In this document: piece by piece, positions 28,407-38,912 of the stretch | Layout of the letters: the number at the start of each line of letters is the position of its first letter | How positions within the stretch are numbered: the stretch's first letter is position 1 | From: Saprolegnia diclina VS20 | Lineage: Eukaryota; Oomycota; Saprolegniomycetes; Saprolegniales; Saprolegniaceae | Assembly (NCBI RefSeq): GCF_000281045.1 | Contig: NW_008246097.1 | Location: 640,490-682,733, forward strand | DNA length: 42,244 nucleotides | Direction: 5' to 3' | Notes under the pieces: model-generated | What the model was told of the DNA's origin: nothing | Seen by the model: only the letters and a program-made list of their open reading frames with translations | Database searches by the model: none | Made by a program: the position numbers and the translations under genes

Positions 28407-30335
28407 CTACTCGTCAAAATCAAATACGGTGAGAAGACACTGCGGCTGTGCTTTCTTCGGTCGCGCCTTGCGTTCGAGCACGCTGCTCGTGCGCTGCTTT
28501 TTGCTGCTGTCAGACGACGCGATCGGCGTCCTGACGGTCGTTGTTGGTGTTCTGGACCGGCGCTTGCTCACTGGTTGCCGCTTGCGTCGCGACCCCAACT
28601 CGGTGACGGTGAAGTCCCCAGTGTCGCTTTGCGTGTCCAATAACATAGCCGACGTAGGCGATGGCGTCGGGCGGCGCGCTCCATTGGCTGGTACCTTTGG
28701 CGTTCGCCGGCGCTTGTTGGTTCTGGTCGACAGGTCGTCGTCGTCCGACTCGTCGTCCACTTGCAGACGGTGCACTTGGAGCCGAAAGGCATCGGCGGGC
28801 GGCGTCAACTGACACGCTGGCGACGGACGCGGTGGTCGCTGTGGCGGTGACGCGCACGGTGGCGGTGACGCGGCGGCGATCTTGGCGTAAATGGCCGCGA
28901 CGTCGGCGTCGGGTCCGGCCACGGCAGCTTGAATCGCCGATGTCGCCGTCTCGTCGCCCTCGACGCGCTTGAGTTCTGTCTCGACTTGGACACACGTCGC
29001 GAGGATCTCGGGCGTGAGCGCGCCAATGTGCGCGTGGAGCTTGGCGAACGCGAGGAGCGAGGCGAGAAGCAGCGTAAACGACTGGTTTGGGAGTGCGTCG
29101 CGCACTGCCTTGGCGTCAGTCGGCCGATCCCGCACGAGGCAGCCGAGAAGGAGTGCCATGGACCCGCGCAGGACCACATCCTCGGCCGACTCGGTGCCGT
29201 GCTGCGTCAAAAAGGCCATACAGTGGTCGACCAGATGCATTGGATAGCTCCAGACGTCAGCGCGGTTGCGCGCGTCCAGCTCGACGCAGTTGACGAGCGC
29301 ACTGACAAGCAGAAGCACTTGGTCAAAGTCGGAACGTGGTGCGACGCTGCAGAACGTTCTTGCCAAGGTGCGTGCACCGTGCAGGTTGGCAATGATGGCG
29401 CATGCGTCATCGTTCTTGTGCGTCAGGTTGATGACCACACGCAGCGCATAGAGGTACACCTCGGCATTCTCGGTCGTCGGGCTCGCGGCGAGAAGGTCCG
29501 TGAAGAGCGCGGGCAGAACGGTCGTGTGCGCCACGAGATGGGCTTGGTTGAGCGGGTCGAGGTAGGACGCTTGGTCGAGCACACGGAGACTGATGCTCGA
29601 CAGGTTGCGGCGAGCGATAATGTCGAGACCATGCGCTTCCCGAAGCAGCTGCTTTCGACTCTCGATGATGCGAGACGAGGCCGTGGGGGCGGCGGCGCCG
29701 AAATGGCCCGCGGCCTTGTCAAGCAGCGTATTGTACAGAATACCAAGCACGATGTCGTACAGCGAGAGGTTTGGTGATGCGCGAAACGAGGGCTCGAGGC
29801 GCAGCAGCGCTTGCATGTCGTCAGAGGGCGTGGTCGATGTTCGCTTCGTCGTTGCCGTCTTCTTCTTCTTGACCAACATGCGGGCACGCGGTGTGGTGGC
29901 GGCGGTAGGCGACGGCGTCACATCGGCTAGAAGCGTCCAGTGCTTGGCGTCGTCGAGCTGCAAGACATGGAGGACGGTGCGCAGCGCATCCGTTGTCACC
30001 GCGTCGGCGTTTTCGCGGTCCAGTGTCACAAAGTAGAGAAAGCCCATCATGCAATAGACGAGCGCATGGTCGCGACTCTCGGGCGCGAGGGTCTCGACGA
30101 GGCAAATGCAGTCAGTGAGGCCACCTTGAGCTCGGAGGAGGAAGCGGCCGGTCATCGCCCCGTTGACCGCCGGCCCGGGCGCGAAATGGCTCGAGCACAT
30201 GGTGGCGAGCGTGTACGCGCTCATGGCGCGGCTCGCGTCGGAGCCACCTTCTTCGAGGCCTTGGAGGAGGTACTCGACCTGCTCGCCGGCGGTCGCGCTG
30301 CCGCCATGGTGCTGGAGGTGCGCGGTGGTCTGCAT
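28407..30335 (-). CDS. WAPL: WAPL-type cohesin release factor, single exon, 642 aa
   Basis: ATG 30335 follows a CCAAT box on the same strand (30361-30365) and opens 643 codons. Residues about 10-480 form an all-helical, HEAT/armadillo-like region with the WAPL pattern: EQVEYLLQGLEE, SAYTLATMCSSHF, VYCMMGFLYFVTLD and, most diagnostic, YALRVVINLTHKNDDACAII, comparable to the VLVNLTNNN segment of animal WAPL. The last 150 residues are disordered, basic and Ser/Thr/Pro-rich (TNKRRRTPKVP, SRRKRQPVSKRRSR), likely nuclear localisation signals. WAPL opens the SMC3-SCC1 gate and releases cohesin from chromatin. Unlike animal WAPL there is no long FGF-containing N-terminal extension; the length fits plant and protist forms. 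It ends 35 bp from the convergent EF-hand gene. Identification rests on remembered motif layout. Confidence 0.68.
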   Translation of the reverse strand: MQTTAHLQHHGGSATAGEQVEYLLQGLEEGGSDASRAMSAYTLATMCSSHFAPGPAVNGAMTGRFLLRAQGGLTDCICLVETLAPESRDHALVYCMMGFLYFVTLDRENADAVTTDALRTVLHVLQLDDAKHWTLLADVTPSPTAATTPRARMLVKKKKTATTKRTSTTPSDDMQALLRLEPSFRASPNLSLYDIVLGILYNTLLDKAAGHFGAAAPTASSRIIESRKQLLREAHGLDIIARRNLSSISLRVLDQASYLDPLNQAHLVAHTTVLPALFTDLLAASPTTENAEVYLYALRVVINLTHKNDDACAIIANLHGARTLARTFCSVAPRSDFDQVLLLVSALVNCVELDARNRADVWSYPMHLVDHCMAFLTQHGTESAEDVVLRGSMALLLGCLVRDRPTDAKAVRDALPNQSFTLLLASLLAFAKLHAHIGALTPEILATCVQVETELKRVEGDETATSAIQAAVAGPDADVAAIYAKIAAASPPPCASPPQRPPRPSPACQLTPPADAFRLQVHRLQVDDESDDDDLSTRTNKRRRTPKVPANGARRPTPSPTSAMLLDTQSDTGDFTVTELGSRRKRQPVSKRRSRTPTTTVRTPIASSDSSKKQRTSSVLERKARPKKAQPQCLLTVFDFDE

Positions 30336-31178
30336 CCCGTATGTACACGCCGAATCACGGATTGGTTGAAAATCGAAACACGAGCGAATCCCCATCCAGG
30401 ATTCGAAATATACAGCCAATCACAGAGCGTGATCGAGCATTCGAATTTTCCCTCGCTTTCATCGACGGAATCTTCCGGCAGCAGCTACGCTTCCTCGGAT
30501 CAATCGCTCGAGGTACCGGTATTACATGCAAATCAACTTGGTACGACAGGCCAAGACGCATGGCGCGCTGCTGCGATGGGCTAACGATGGCTAGCGCACC
30601 CTCGACGATCGCCAAGGGAAGTGAAAGTACCGTGAAAGCCCGAGTCCCTTCCAGCATCAAGACGCGTCCGTTGCAAGGTTGTAGCTACTCGACCTCGCGA
30701 CGGCCATGGGGCGCGGCCTTGGCTGGCTGATTGTCGTCTTGTTGCTACGTTGACATGTGGGCGACATGGAGACGCACGCCGTCGGCCTCTTCGCCGTCTA
30801 CCGCAGCAGGGCTTGCGTTGCGCCGTGCACGGGTTGCATCCCCATCACGCCTTCGTGCTGCATGGTCCTTGGCGTCGGTGACGTCCACGGGCTTCCATGG
30901 GCCGACGAGGCTCAAGATCCTGACGTGGCCGCTGGAATCTGGGACATGTGGTGGCGGTCGAAGGAATCGAGTTTGAGAGGCTTGAAGCGGACTTCGATTA
31001 AATCTGCGAGGTCGCGACCGATGCGCCGGATACGGGCCCGTTGGCTTGCGTTGGCTACCACGTCCTCCGGATAAACTCCAACCCTACCCACGTGCGTTCG
31101 AAATTCGAAATTCTATTTTTGTGTGGTTCTGTCGGGCCCAGTGGCGAATTTGCAGGGACGAACGCAAGCAGCAGCAAC
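30336..31178. promoter_or_regulatory. Divergent upstream region of WAPL and UAP56
   Basis: These 843 bp lie between two divergent start codons. CCAAT boxes are present on both strands near the WAPL end (30361-30365 as attgg, 30416-30420). An AT-rich patch with the inverted word ttcgaaattcgaa lies about 80 bp upstream of ATG 31179. No gene is supported. Confidence 0.45.
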
Positions 31179-32660
31179 ATGGCCGACGACAAGAAGTACC
31201 AGGACGACGAGCTCCTCGACTACGGCGAGGACGACGAGGTCACGACGACGGCCGAGAAGGCCGCCCCCACGGAGACCAAGAAGTAAGACGCCCATGCATG
31301 CGATCGCCGGAAGCTAATCACCTCCAAGGGGCCACTACGTCGGTATCCACAGCGCCGGCTTCAAAGACTTCCTCCTCAAGCCCGAGTGCTTGCGCGCGGT
31401 CGTGGACTGTGGCTTTGAGCACCCGTCGGAAGTGCAGCACGAGTGCATTCCCCAGGCCGTGCTTGGCATGGACATCATTTGCCAGGCCAAGTCGGGTATG
31501 GGCAAGACCGCCGTCTTTGTGCTCGCGACGCTGCACCAGGTGCGTACTCGCACGTCGTCGCTGCGCGGGACCTAATCTCGCCTTGCAGCTCGAGCCCGTC
31601 GCCGAACAGATCAGCGTCATTGTGCTCTGCCACACGCGCGAACTCGCCTTTCAGATTGCCCACGAGTACGAGCGCTTCAGCAAGTACTTGCCGGATGTCA
31701 AGACGGCCGTCTTTTACGGCGGTGTCCCGATCGTCCAGAACCGCGAGACGCTCAAGAACACGCCCCCTCACATCCTTGTCGGCACGCCGGGCCGCGTCCT
31801 TGGCCTGCTCAAGGAAAAGACCTTGAAGCTCGACAAGGTCAAGCACTTCGTCATGGATGAGTGCGACAAGCTCCTCGACTCTGTTGGTACGCACAACCCG
31901 TTCTCTTGAACCGGTTAGCTCAAATTCTCATCGCTAGACATGCGCCGCGATGTCCAGGATATCTTCAAGGCGACGCCCCACGACAAGCAGGTCATGCTCT
32001 TCTCGGCCACGCTGAGCAAGGAAGTGCGCCCTGTGTGCCGAAAGTTCTGCCAAGACGTACGTTGCCTTCGCCTTGGCAGGGACAGAGTGCTCATGATGAG
32101 GTTTGTGTGATTAGCCCATGGAGATTTACGTCGATGACGAGACCAAGCTCACGCTCCACGGTCTGCAGCAGTACTTCATCAAGCTCCAGGAAGCGGAGAA
32201 GAACCGCAAGCTGAACGACTTGCTCGATGCCCTCGAGTTCAACCAGGTTGTCATCTTCGTCTCAAAGAAGAACCGTGCCCGCGAGCTCAACCGCCTCCTC
32301 AACGAGTGCAACTTCCCGGCCATCTGCATCACGTCGGACCTGGCCCAGGACGAGCGCATCAAGCGCTACAAGAGCTTCAAGGAGTTCCAAAAGCGTATTC
32401 TCGTCACGACCGACTTGTTTGGCCGTGGTATGGATATCGAGCGCGTCAACATCGTCATCAACTACGATTTCCCGAACGACAGCGACCAGTACTTGCACCG
32501 TGTCGGTCGCGCCGGCCGCTTCGGCACGAAGGGTCTCTCGATCTCGTTCATCTCGTCGAACGAGGACTCGGACATGCTGGCCAAGGTCCAGTCGCGCTTC
32601 GAAGTCAACATCCCCGAGCTGCCGGACCAGATCGACATCTCGACCTACATGAGTACATAG
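31179..32660 (+). CDS. DDX39B: DECD-box RNA helicase UAP56/Sub2 (DDX39), 5 exons, 425 aa
   Basis: Exons are 31179-31282, 31329-31539, 31589-31886, 31938-32056 and 32115-32660; introns are 46, 49, 51 and 58 nt, and phases close to 426 codons. UAP56 is the ATPase of the TREX mRNA-export complex and also helps U2 snRNP join the branch site. Helicase motifs in order are Q-motif [22 protein letters not shown], Ia CHTRELAFQ, Ib GTPGRV, II DECD (the subfamily mark), [31 protein letters not shown] and [14 protein letters not shown]. The acidic N-terminus ([12 protein letters not shown]) carries the conserved UAP56 motif. Length matches the human protein (428 aa). All catalytic residues are present, so it should be fully functional. 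Confidence 0.97.
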
Positions 32661-33216
32661 GCATCCCACGAGTCCGAGCTCGCTTGCGGCGCCGCTTAAT
32701 TTGATAATACCAGCTTGGCTTGAGAACGGCGACTCCTCTGCGACCATCCGACCGCGACTAGACCCTCCTCCTTATTTTGAACCAATATAAATATTCCTCT
32801 TCCTCTCCCGTCTTGCGTTCTCTGTCTAGGCGCTCGTTTTAGCCCATGTCTGAGGCGTAGACTTACCGCCTTGTTGCCTCCATGTCCTCAAGCCCAGCCC
32901 CTCTAAGCGCACCCTGCTACGAGTAGGTGCCATGTCAAATTGCTGGCGATCTGCGGCAAGAGCTGCGGGAAGATCGCCAGCATGTTGACGCAACAGTGGG
33001 CACGTTCATGACCGCCCAAGCTACAGGCGCCAACTACTCCTCTGCGCGCGCGTATCTTGCGGAAGGCGCTGCATACACGGGCTCGCCGCATTGTCACGCG
33101 TGCTGCCATAGACCCGCATGGCCGCCGATGTCGTCGCCGCCCGAGGAATAGCCGCCAACAATGCGCTGCAGGCTCTAGGCTCTAGCCGATCATCCCGTGC
33201 AAAATACAAAAGCTTG
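32661..33216. other. Intergenic, pyrimidine-rich
   Basis: No gene. A long pyrimidine-rich, locally AT-rich stretch at 32755-32840 includes an AATATAAATA word followed by TCCTCTTCCTCTCCC, which could be a core promoter for the dehydrogenase that starts at 33217, though 400 bp is far in so compact a genome. Confidence 0.45.
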
Positions 33217-34470
33217 ATGGTGCTGTTTCGCCCGGTCCGCACGCTCCGGCCGGTCGGCGTCGCTCGCTTGACGGGCTACACCAAGGTCGACGACGCGGCC
33301 TTCCAGGGCCTCAGCTTCAAGCTCAACGACACGCAGCGCGAGGTGCAGCTCCTCGCACGCAAGTTTGCCGCCGACGAGATGATCCCGGTCGCCGCCGAGC
33401 TCGACCGCACGATGGCGTTTCCGCACGCGATCTTTGCCAAGGCCCACGAACTCGGCCTCCTCAACGTGCACGTGCCGGAGAAGTATGGCGGCCTCGGCCT
33501 CGGCGCGCTCGACGGCGTCGTCATTGGCGAAGAGCTTTCGTACGGCTGCTCGGGCATGACGGCGGCCATCGAGGTCAACAACGTGGCGGCGGCGCCCCTG
33601 CTTCTCGCGGGCACCGAGACGCAGTGCGCCAAATACCTCGGACGACTCGTGGAAGCTCCTCGCCCGGCGTCGTACTGCGTCACCGAGGCCGGCGCGGGCT
33701 CGGACGTCGCGGCGACCACCACGTCGGCCGTCAAGGTCGGCAACGACTATGTCCTCAATGGCTCCAAGATGTGGATCACGAACGGGGGATATGCCGACTG
33801 GTTCTTTGTCCTCGCCAAGACGGACCCGACGGCGTCGTCTGGCTCGGCGTTTACAGGCTTCATCGTCGACGGCGACTCGGTTGGCATCACGCGTGGTAAG
33901 AAGGAGATCAACATGGGCCAGCGCTGCTCGGACACGCGCAGCATTCACTTTGAAAACGTCGTCGTCCCGAGCGAGAACGTCCTCGGGGCGCCCGGGTACG
34001 GCTTCAAGATCGCCATGCAGGCTTTTGACCGGACGCGACCGCCGGTCGCCATTGGCGCTGTCGGTCTTGCCCGCCGTGCGATGGAAGAGGCCAAGAAGTA
34101 TGCGCTCGAACGCAAGACGATGGGCCAGCCGATCGCGATGCACCAGAGCATCATGTTCATGCTGGCCGACATGGCGACCAACATTGAAGCTGCGCGTCTG
34201 CTCACGTACAAGGCAGCGTACGAGGTCGACTGCGGCCGGAAGAACACCATGTATGCGTCGATGGCCAAGCGCTTTGCTGGCGACATGGTCTACCAAGCCA
34301 CGTTGGACGCGATCCAGATCTTTGGTGGCGCCGGCTTCAACACCGAGTACCCGGTCGAGAAGCTCATGCGCGATGCCAAAATCTACCAAATCTACGAAGG
34401 CACGTCGCAGATCCAGCGGCTCTTGATCGGCAAGGAGATGCTGTCCCGCGCGAGCCTGGCGCCAGAGTAA
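33217..34470 (+). CDS. ACADM: Medium-chain acyl-CoA dehydrogenase paralogue C, mitochondrial, 417 aa
   Basis: A single exon on the opposite strand to paralogues A and B. The presequence [20 protein letters not shown] precedes [17 protein letters not shown]. The signature [44 protein letters not shown] and [20 protein letters not shown] are present. The catalytic Glu is kept in [11 protein letters not shown], so it is predicted active. The frame extends upstream to 33118, but that part has an ordinary intergenic look, so I use ATG 33217, which gives exactly the length of paralogue B. Differences from B cluster in the N-terminal third (for example [16 protein letters not shown] against [16 protein letters not shown]), suggesting a shift in acyl-chain preference or expression rather than decay. 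Confidence 0.95.
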   Translation: MVLFRPVRTLRPVGVARLTGYTKVDDAAFQGLSFKLNDTQREVQLLARKFAADEMIPVAAELDRTMAFPHAIFAKAHELGLLNVHVPEKYGGLGLGALDGVVIGEELSYGCSGMTAAIEVNNVAAAPLLLAGTETQCAKYLGRLVEAPRPASYCVTEAGAGSDVAATTTSAVKVGNDYVLNGSKMWITNGGYADWFFVLAKTDPTASSGSAFTGFIVDGDSVGITRGKKEINMGQRCSDTRSIHFENVVVPSENVLGAPGYGFKIAMQAFDRTRPPVAIGAVGLARRAMEEAKKYALERKTMGQPIAMHQSIMFMLADMATNIEAARLLTYKAAYEVDCGRKNTMYASMAKRFAGDMVYQATLDAIQIFGGAGFNTEYPVEKLMRDAKIYQIYEGTSQIQRLLIGKEMLSRASLAPE

Positions 34471-34514
34471 CACGCTGCAAGAGAAAGCGCGATAGCAGGT
34501 ATATTCACAGCGTC

Positions 34515-36041
34515 TTAGGCGTCGTGCTTGGCCTTCTTGGTCGGTCGCGAGATCGCGCGCATGCCCGCCATCTTGGTCGTGTACTTGTCGTTCATCCTAT
34601 AAGCAGCAATAAGATCGATGCAATAAGAGATCAATCGCGTACTGGTCGGTGCGCTTGAGCGGGTTCAAATAGTCGGTCGTATCTTGGTCGACCAAGTGCG
34701 TGTACTTGGTGCTAGCCACATCGTATGTCAACAAACGAGTACGACCGAAGTACTGTACCGGCCGGCCTTGCCAAAGTTCTTGACTTGCAGCACCTTGGGC
34801 ATGACCTCGTAGTTGTGACGATCTTCGAGCGTCGGCGCGTCGGCTTCGCGCTTTCGCACGTCCGCCGGGTCGCGCGCCAAGCTCTTGTCGTCCATATAGA
34901 ACGCGCCCTTATGGTAGTACTTCTGCATGAACTTCCACTTGGCCTTCTCTTCGTCGTCCTTGAGCTTGCCGGACGCGCTATCGACAAATTGTCGGATTGC
35001 TGCTGTAGCCAGAGAACGCACCGGTCTTCGGCCTCGCGCTCTTCGTCCGTGAGATTGCGCCGGCGCAGCGTCTCTGCAATCTCTCGCTCGCGCTCTTCTC
35101 GTTCGTCCTTGTCGCGCTTGAGCCGGCGCATCTCGCGAAGCTCCCACTTCTGTCGCTCCTTCTCCGGGTCGACGTTGTCCGTGTCGTCCGGCATGTCGTC
35201 AATGTCGGTGGTCTCGTCGGTCGTGAGCTCCTGCTCGCGCTGGAGGACTTCGGCCACGAGCTTCCGTGACTCGGACTTGCGCTCGACCATCTACGCACAA
35301 TGCTTTGTATGCTTGCAGGTGGAGAGGTGTGTGTACCTTGGCAGCTTTTTCTTCATCCTTCTTCTCTTGCAGCGCGAGCTTTTCTTCTTGGGCGCGGATC
35401 GTGTCGCGCGCAGCCTTGGGCACGAAGACGGGCTTGAGCATCTGCTCGTCCTCGGACGTGTCCGTGTCTGTCTCCCACTCGGATGACGACTCGTGCTCGG
35501 ACGCCGTGTCGTGGGCGTCGAGCGCAACGTCGCGGCGCGGCGCCGTGGGTAGTGGCAACGCCATCGCATTGGCCTCGGGCGCCGCCTTTTGCTGTGCGAG
35601 GGCCTTGGCACGCAGCCGTGCGCGCCGGTCGTCTTCGGCGTCGCTTTCGTCCGAGTCCGAGTCGAGCAGCGGCGCGGCTTTCTGGAAAGTGCTGGACGGC
35701 GCCGCTCGGGGCGCGGGCGCCACCGCCTTGACGACCGTCGCTGCGATCTTCCTACGTTCGGGCTTGGCGATCTGCAGTGCCTTGGGTGCTGGTCGCGCGG
35801 GCCCGCTTCTGCGGAGAAAGTCACCAGCCCGGCCTTCGTCTTCCATGAGCTCGCCCAGCGCGTGCTCGGGCACATGGCCAGCCCGATGACGCAGGACCTT
35901 CTTGGAGGTGTCGAGCTTGGGCTTGGGCGCCTCGTACGTGTCGGTGACCTCGTTCATACGCGTGTGCTTGAGCGAGATGACATCGCCGGGCTCATCGTCG
36001 GGCAGCAAGAGCCCGAGGTCCTTCTTCCCAAACGTGTTCAT
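34515..36041 (-). CDS. MFAP1: Spliceosome-associated protein MFAP1, 5 exons, 447 aa
   Basis: Exons are 35337-36041, 35022-35290, 34759-34977, 34643-34711 and 34515-34596; introns are 46, 44, 47 and 46 nt; 448 codons including TAA. MFAP1 (Spp381-like) belongs to the pre-B/B spliceosomal complex with the tri-snRNP. The N-terminal 235 residues are disordered and acidic (LDSDSDESDAEDDRR, SEWETDTDTSEDEQ). A long charged helix follows (RRLKRDKDEREEREREIAE), with RNLTDEEREAED. The conserved C-terminal block then reads [55 protein letters not shown], close to animal MFAP1. A C-terminal basic tail (RPTKKAKHDA) resembles a nuclear localisation signal. Length matches human MFAP1 (439 aa). It converges with dehydrogenase C, with 44 bp between the stop codons. 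Confidence 0.94.
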
Positions 36042-37651
36042 CGCGCTGTGAATGGAGTGTTACGATTCGGCAGATGCCACAATTAAATAGGACCCGCCAG
36101 CACCATTCAGCGTACTGCCTCGAAGCGACCACTGCGTTGCAGTTCCTCCTGCGAGGCTTCTAATCTAGGGTCTTGTACATGCATGGTGTCTCTGTTGATG
36201 GAGCTTGAAAGCCACAGCGGGCATGCAACGACATGTTGTGCAGATCGGCCGTTAAATTCGGCACAGACTGCCAAGTTGTGGGCTTGAAGTCTCTGGGACT
36301 TGATACCTTGCCTGATATGGTATCGCAGTATATCGAGTCTCAAAGGTGACAAAGATACCGCTGGCAGCTCATGTTTTGTGGGCGCACCAACCGGCCAACC
36401 ACCAAGTACTGTAGCCTCCGCCATGCTCGACCTGCACCTCCGCCACGACGCGCTGCTGTCATACTCGGTTCTAATCATCATGGAGATCGCGCGGCTCATC
36501 GCCTGCCTCACTGTCGTCGACCAGCGTGCGACGCTCCAGCTCAAGCTCTCGCGCATGTGATGGTCATGTCGCCTCGCTGCTGCCGATGCACTGCAATGCA
36601 ACCGCGATAATTTACAGCTCTTGCACCCTTTGGCTGGCATTCCCTAAATAGCGTCGGCCCTTGCCTGCCAATGCCACGGCAACCCGCAGCCCAACCAAGT
36701 GCATGTCCTGATGCAGCCGCAGTCACGACAGCCTGCAGGGATAAGGAGGACGTGGCGAAATGCACGACGTACGAGGCAGAACGAACACCGCTTCTTTTGC
36801 GCCGTCGACTTGGACCAACTTCAAGTGCGCCATGTCTTTGGACCGTGAGAACTCCATACTGGTCATACAGGCGCCGCAAGTTAGATGCACGCAACTTTGG
36901 AGCGCTCTATGGAGCATGTGCACGCACCGAGCGTACCCCACACTCTGCCAGTTTTATTTCCCTTCCCTGGCTGGCACTCGTGGTAGCCAGCTTCGTGACG
37001 GCAAGGAGGCAACGCCGTCGTGCTCCACCCCTTGACTTGGTGGGCCGTTTACGGCGAGCTCTCTTGAACCGTTGATAACGAGCTCTCTGGTCCATCGCAC
37101 AAGACGCCTTATGGGGCGCTGCCTCTCCGACCGCATTACGTTTGATGTTGCACGCGTCGACAACACGCCCCTCTCGCGACACGAGTTGCCACCTGCTGCT
37201 GTCGGCGCTAACGTCATCGAAGACTATGTGTGCCAAGCAGATATCGACAACACACTCCGCTCCAATCAAAGAGTATTCTCTACTCGTGCTCATCTTGAGA
37301 CTCTCGCAGCCCGATCTTGTTCCTGTCACCACTCGGGCTGCCAGCAACTTTCACAACTTTGGCTGCCACAAGTTGGCTGCCGATCGCGAACTGTGAGCAG
37401 GTATCCTCGTGTAGATGCAATCGAACGGGCACTGCGGTAGCAACACCAGACAATACGACGACGATATCGAGGTGATGCGTCCCGACCAGGATGCGCAAGA
37501 GAAGGGCCATGATGCAGGAAGGAGGGTCAACTGTCAAAATTGCGTGCGACTAGCCATTGTTGTCCCAAGCCACCACGGATCTTGGTATAAAATGCGAGAG
37601 GTTTGCAGCGTGAGGTTAAAGGCTGGCGTCGCATTTCGAGTTTGCGGCACG
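36042..37651. other. 1.6-kb intergenic, no supported gene
   Basis: Open frames exist on both strands (for example 36107-36640 minus and 36300-36560 plus), but none has start context, domain or neighbour-like codon use. The right end (about 37560-37651) has a TATAAAA word (near 37585), 65 bp upstream of ATG 37652, possibly the LSM14 core promoter. Confidence 0.5.
37584..37591 (+). promoter_or_regulatory. Possible TATA-like element upstream of LSM14
   Basis: The word ggtataaaatgcg lies about 65 bp before the start codon, the only clear TATAAAA on the sense strand close to a start in this window. Oomycete promoters more often use an initiator than TATA, so this is tentative. Confidence 0.35.
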
Positions 37652-38626
37652 ATGGCAGAGTCCAAGTCGGAAGGGATCCCGTACATTGGGTCCCGCATTA
37701 GCTTGATCTCCAAGACAGATATCCGCTATGAAGGCCTCCTCTTCAACATTGACACGCGCCAGAGCATGGTCGCGCTCCAGAACGTGCGCTCCTTCGGCAC
37801 GGAAGGGCGCCGGCCCGACCACATCCCGCCGTCGGACACGGTCCTGCAGTACGCTACATTCAAGGCGTCCGAGATCAAGGATCTCCATGTATGCGAAGCA
37901 GCAGCGCCGCCGCCGCCGCCTATGATGCCGCCCCACGCCATGCCGCCGGCCCCTGCCATGCACTACCAGCCGCCGCCGCCCCTTCCGCGACAGCCCGAAG
38001 TCGCGCAGCCCACGGCTGCTCGCCCGACGTCGCCAACGAACGCTTATGCAGCTCCGACCATCTCCTCGACCCTCCTCACCCCGGGTGCCATGTCGACGGC
38101 TTACTCGGTTGCGGCCCAACAGGTCCAGCAACAGCAGCAGAAGCAGCACCAACAGCAGCACGCGCCCTCCCCGCGACAGCCCGAACGTCAGGACCAAGGT
38201 GCTCAGAACGGTGGCAACCGTACGATCCCTGGTATGGGCGGCCATCTCTTGAAGCGCAAGGAGCGTCGCGTTGGCGCCGACACGGGCATGACGGACAGCG
38301 AGATTGCGGCCGAGTTTGACTTTGCCGTCGGCCTCACGGATTTCAACAAGGAAGACGAGTACAGCAAGATGAGCATGACGAACGCGGAGGCTGTGCGCCC
38401 CGTCATCAAGGTACTTGATATCGATACCACGGCGATGACCCGCTAAGACCATGCAATAGGGCTCGTACCAAAAGTCGTCGTTCTTTGACACGATCTCGTG
38501 CGACGCACTCGACCGACTGGAAGGCGTCAACGGCCGCCTCCGCGCCCACGAAGAGCGCAAGCTCAACACGGAGACGTTTGGTGCCGTCGGCCTCAACAAC
38601 CGCCGCGGCTACCGTGGCAACCGCAA

Positions 38627-38657
<31 letters not shown>

Positions 38658-38912
38658 GGGGGCAACCGGAACCGCAACGGAGGCAACGGCTACCCCACCG
38701 ACCCGCGCAACTACGGCACCAGCAACGGCAACAGCAACGGCAGTGGCAACCGCGATGGCAATCGCGATGGTAACGGCAACAGTAACCGGAACCGGAACCG
38801 CAACAACGGCGGCACCGGCGGCAACGGCAGCACCGGCGGCAACGGCCGGGGACGCAACCAGAACAACGGCGGTCGTCAGCCCATGTACCAGCCCCGCGAC
38901 CAGCAAGCATGA
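37652..38912 (+). CDS. LSM14: LSM14/RAP55/Scd6 P-body protein, 2 exons, 403 aa
   Basis: Exons are 37652-38410 and 38460-38912 with a 49-nt intron. LSM14 proteins repress translation and promote decapping in P-bodies by binding DDX6 and 4E-T/EDC4. An N-terminal LSm14 domain (residues 5-85: [27 protein letters not shown]) is followed by a Pro-rich and Gln-rich linker ([14 protein letters not shown]). The FDF box reads [15 protein letters not shown], the FFD box [13 protein letters not shown], and the TFG box [13 protein letters not shown]; all three are in family order. The C-terminal 90 residues are dominated by Asn-Gly and Arg-Asn repeats with only scattered RG, where animal proteins have RGG boxes. 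This includes a perfect (aacggc)5 run at 38628-38657. The low-complexity linker and tail suggest condensate formation (inference). Confidence 0.95.
38628..38657 (+). repeat. Hexanucleotide microsatellite (aacggc)5 within LSM14
   Basis: Five perfect tandem copies encode Asn-Gly repeats, surrounded by imperfect copies up to about 38880. Length variation would add or remove Asn-Gly pairs without frame loss. Confidence 0.95.

Noticed and set aside
33190-34473. 427-codon open frame antisense to dehydrogenase C (and similar long antisense frames at 23147-24109 and 16775-17938)
   Set aside because: Very long antisense frames arise from GC-rich third positions. Their content is Arg/Val/Asp-rich without motifs, while the opposite strand encodes a clear enzyme or secreted protein.
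36107-36640. 177-codon minus-strand frame downstream of LSM14's upstream region
   Set aside because: Ser/Arg-rich with no domain; the opposite strand is equally open.
38628-38657. CRISPR-like or satellite array
   Set aside because: It is an in-frame hexanucleotide microsatellite encoding Asn-Gly inside LSM14; there are no spacers.
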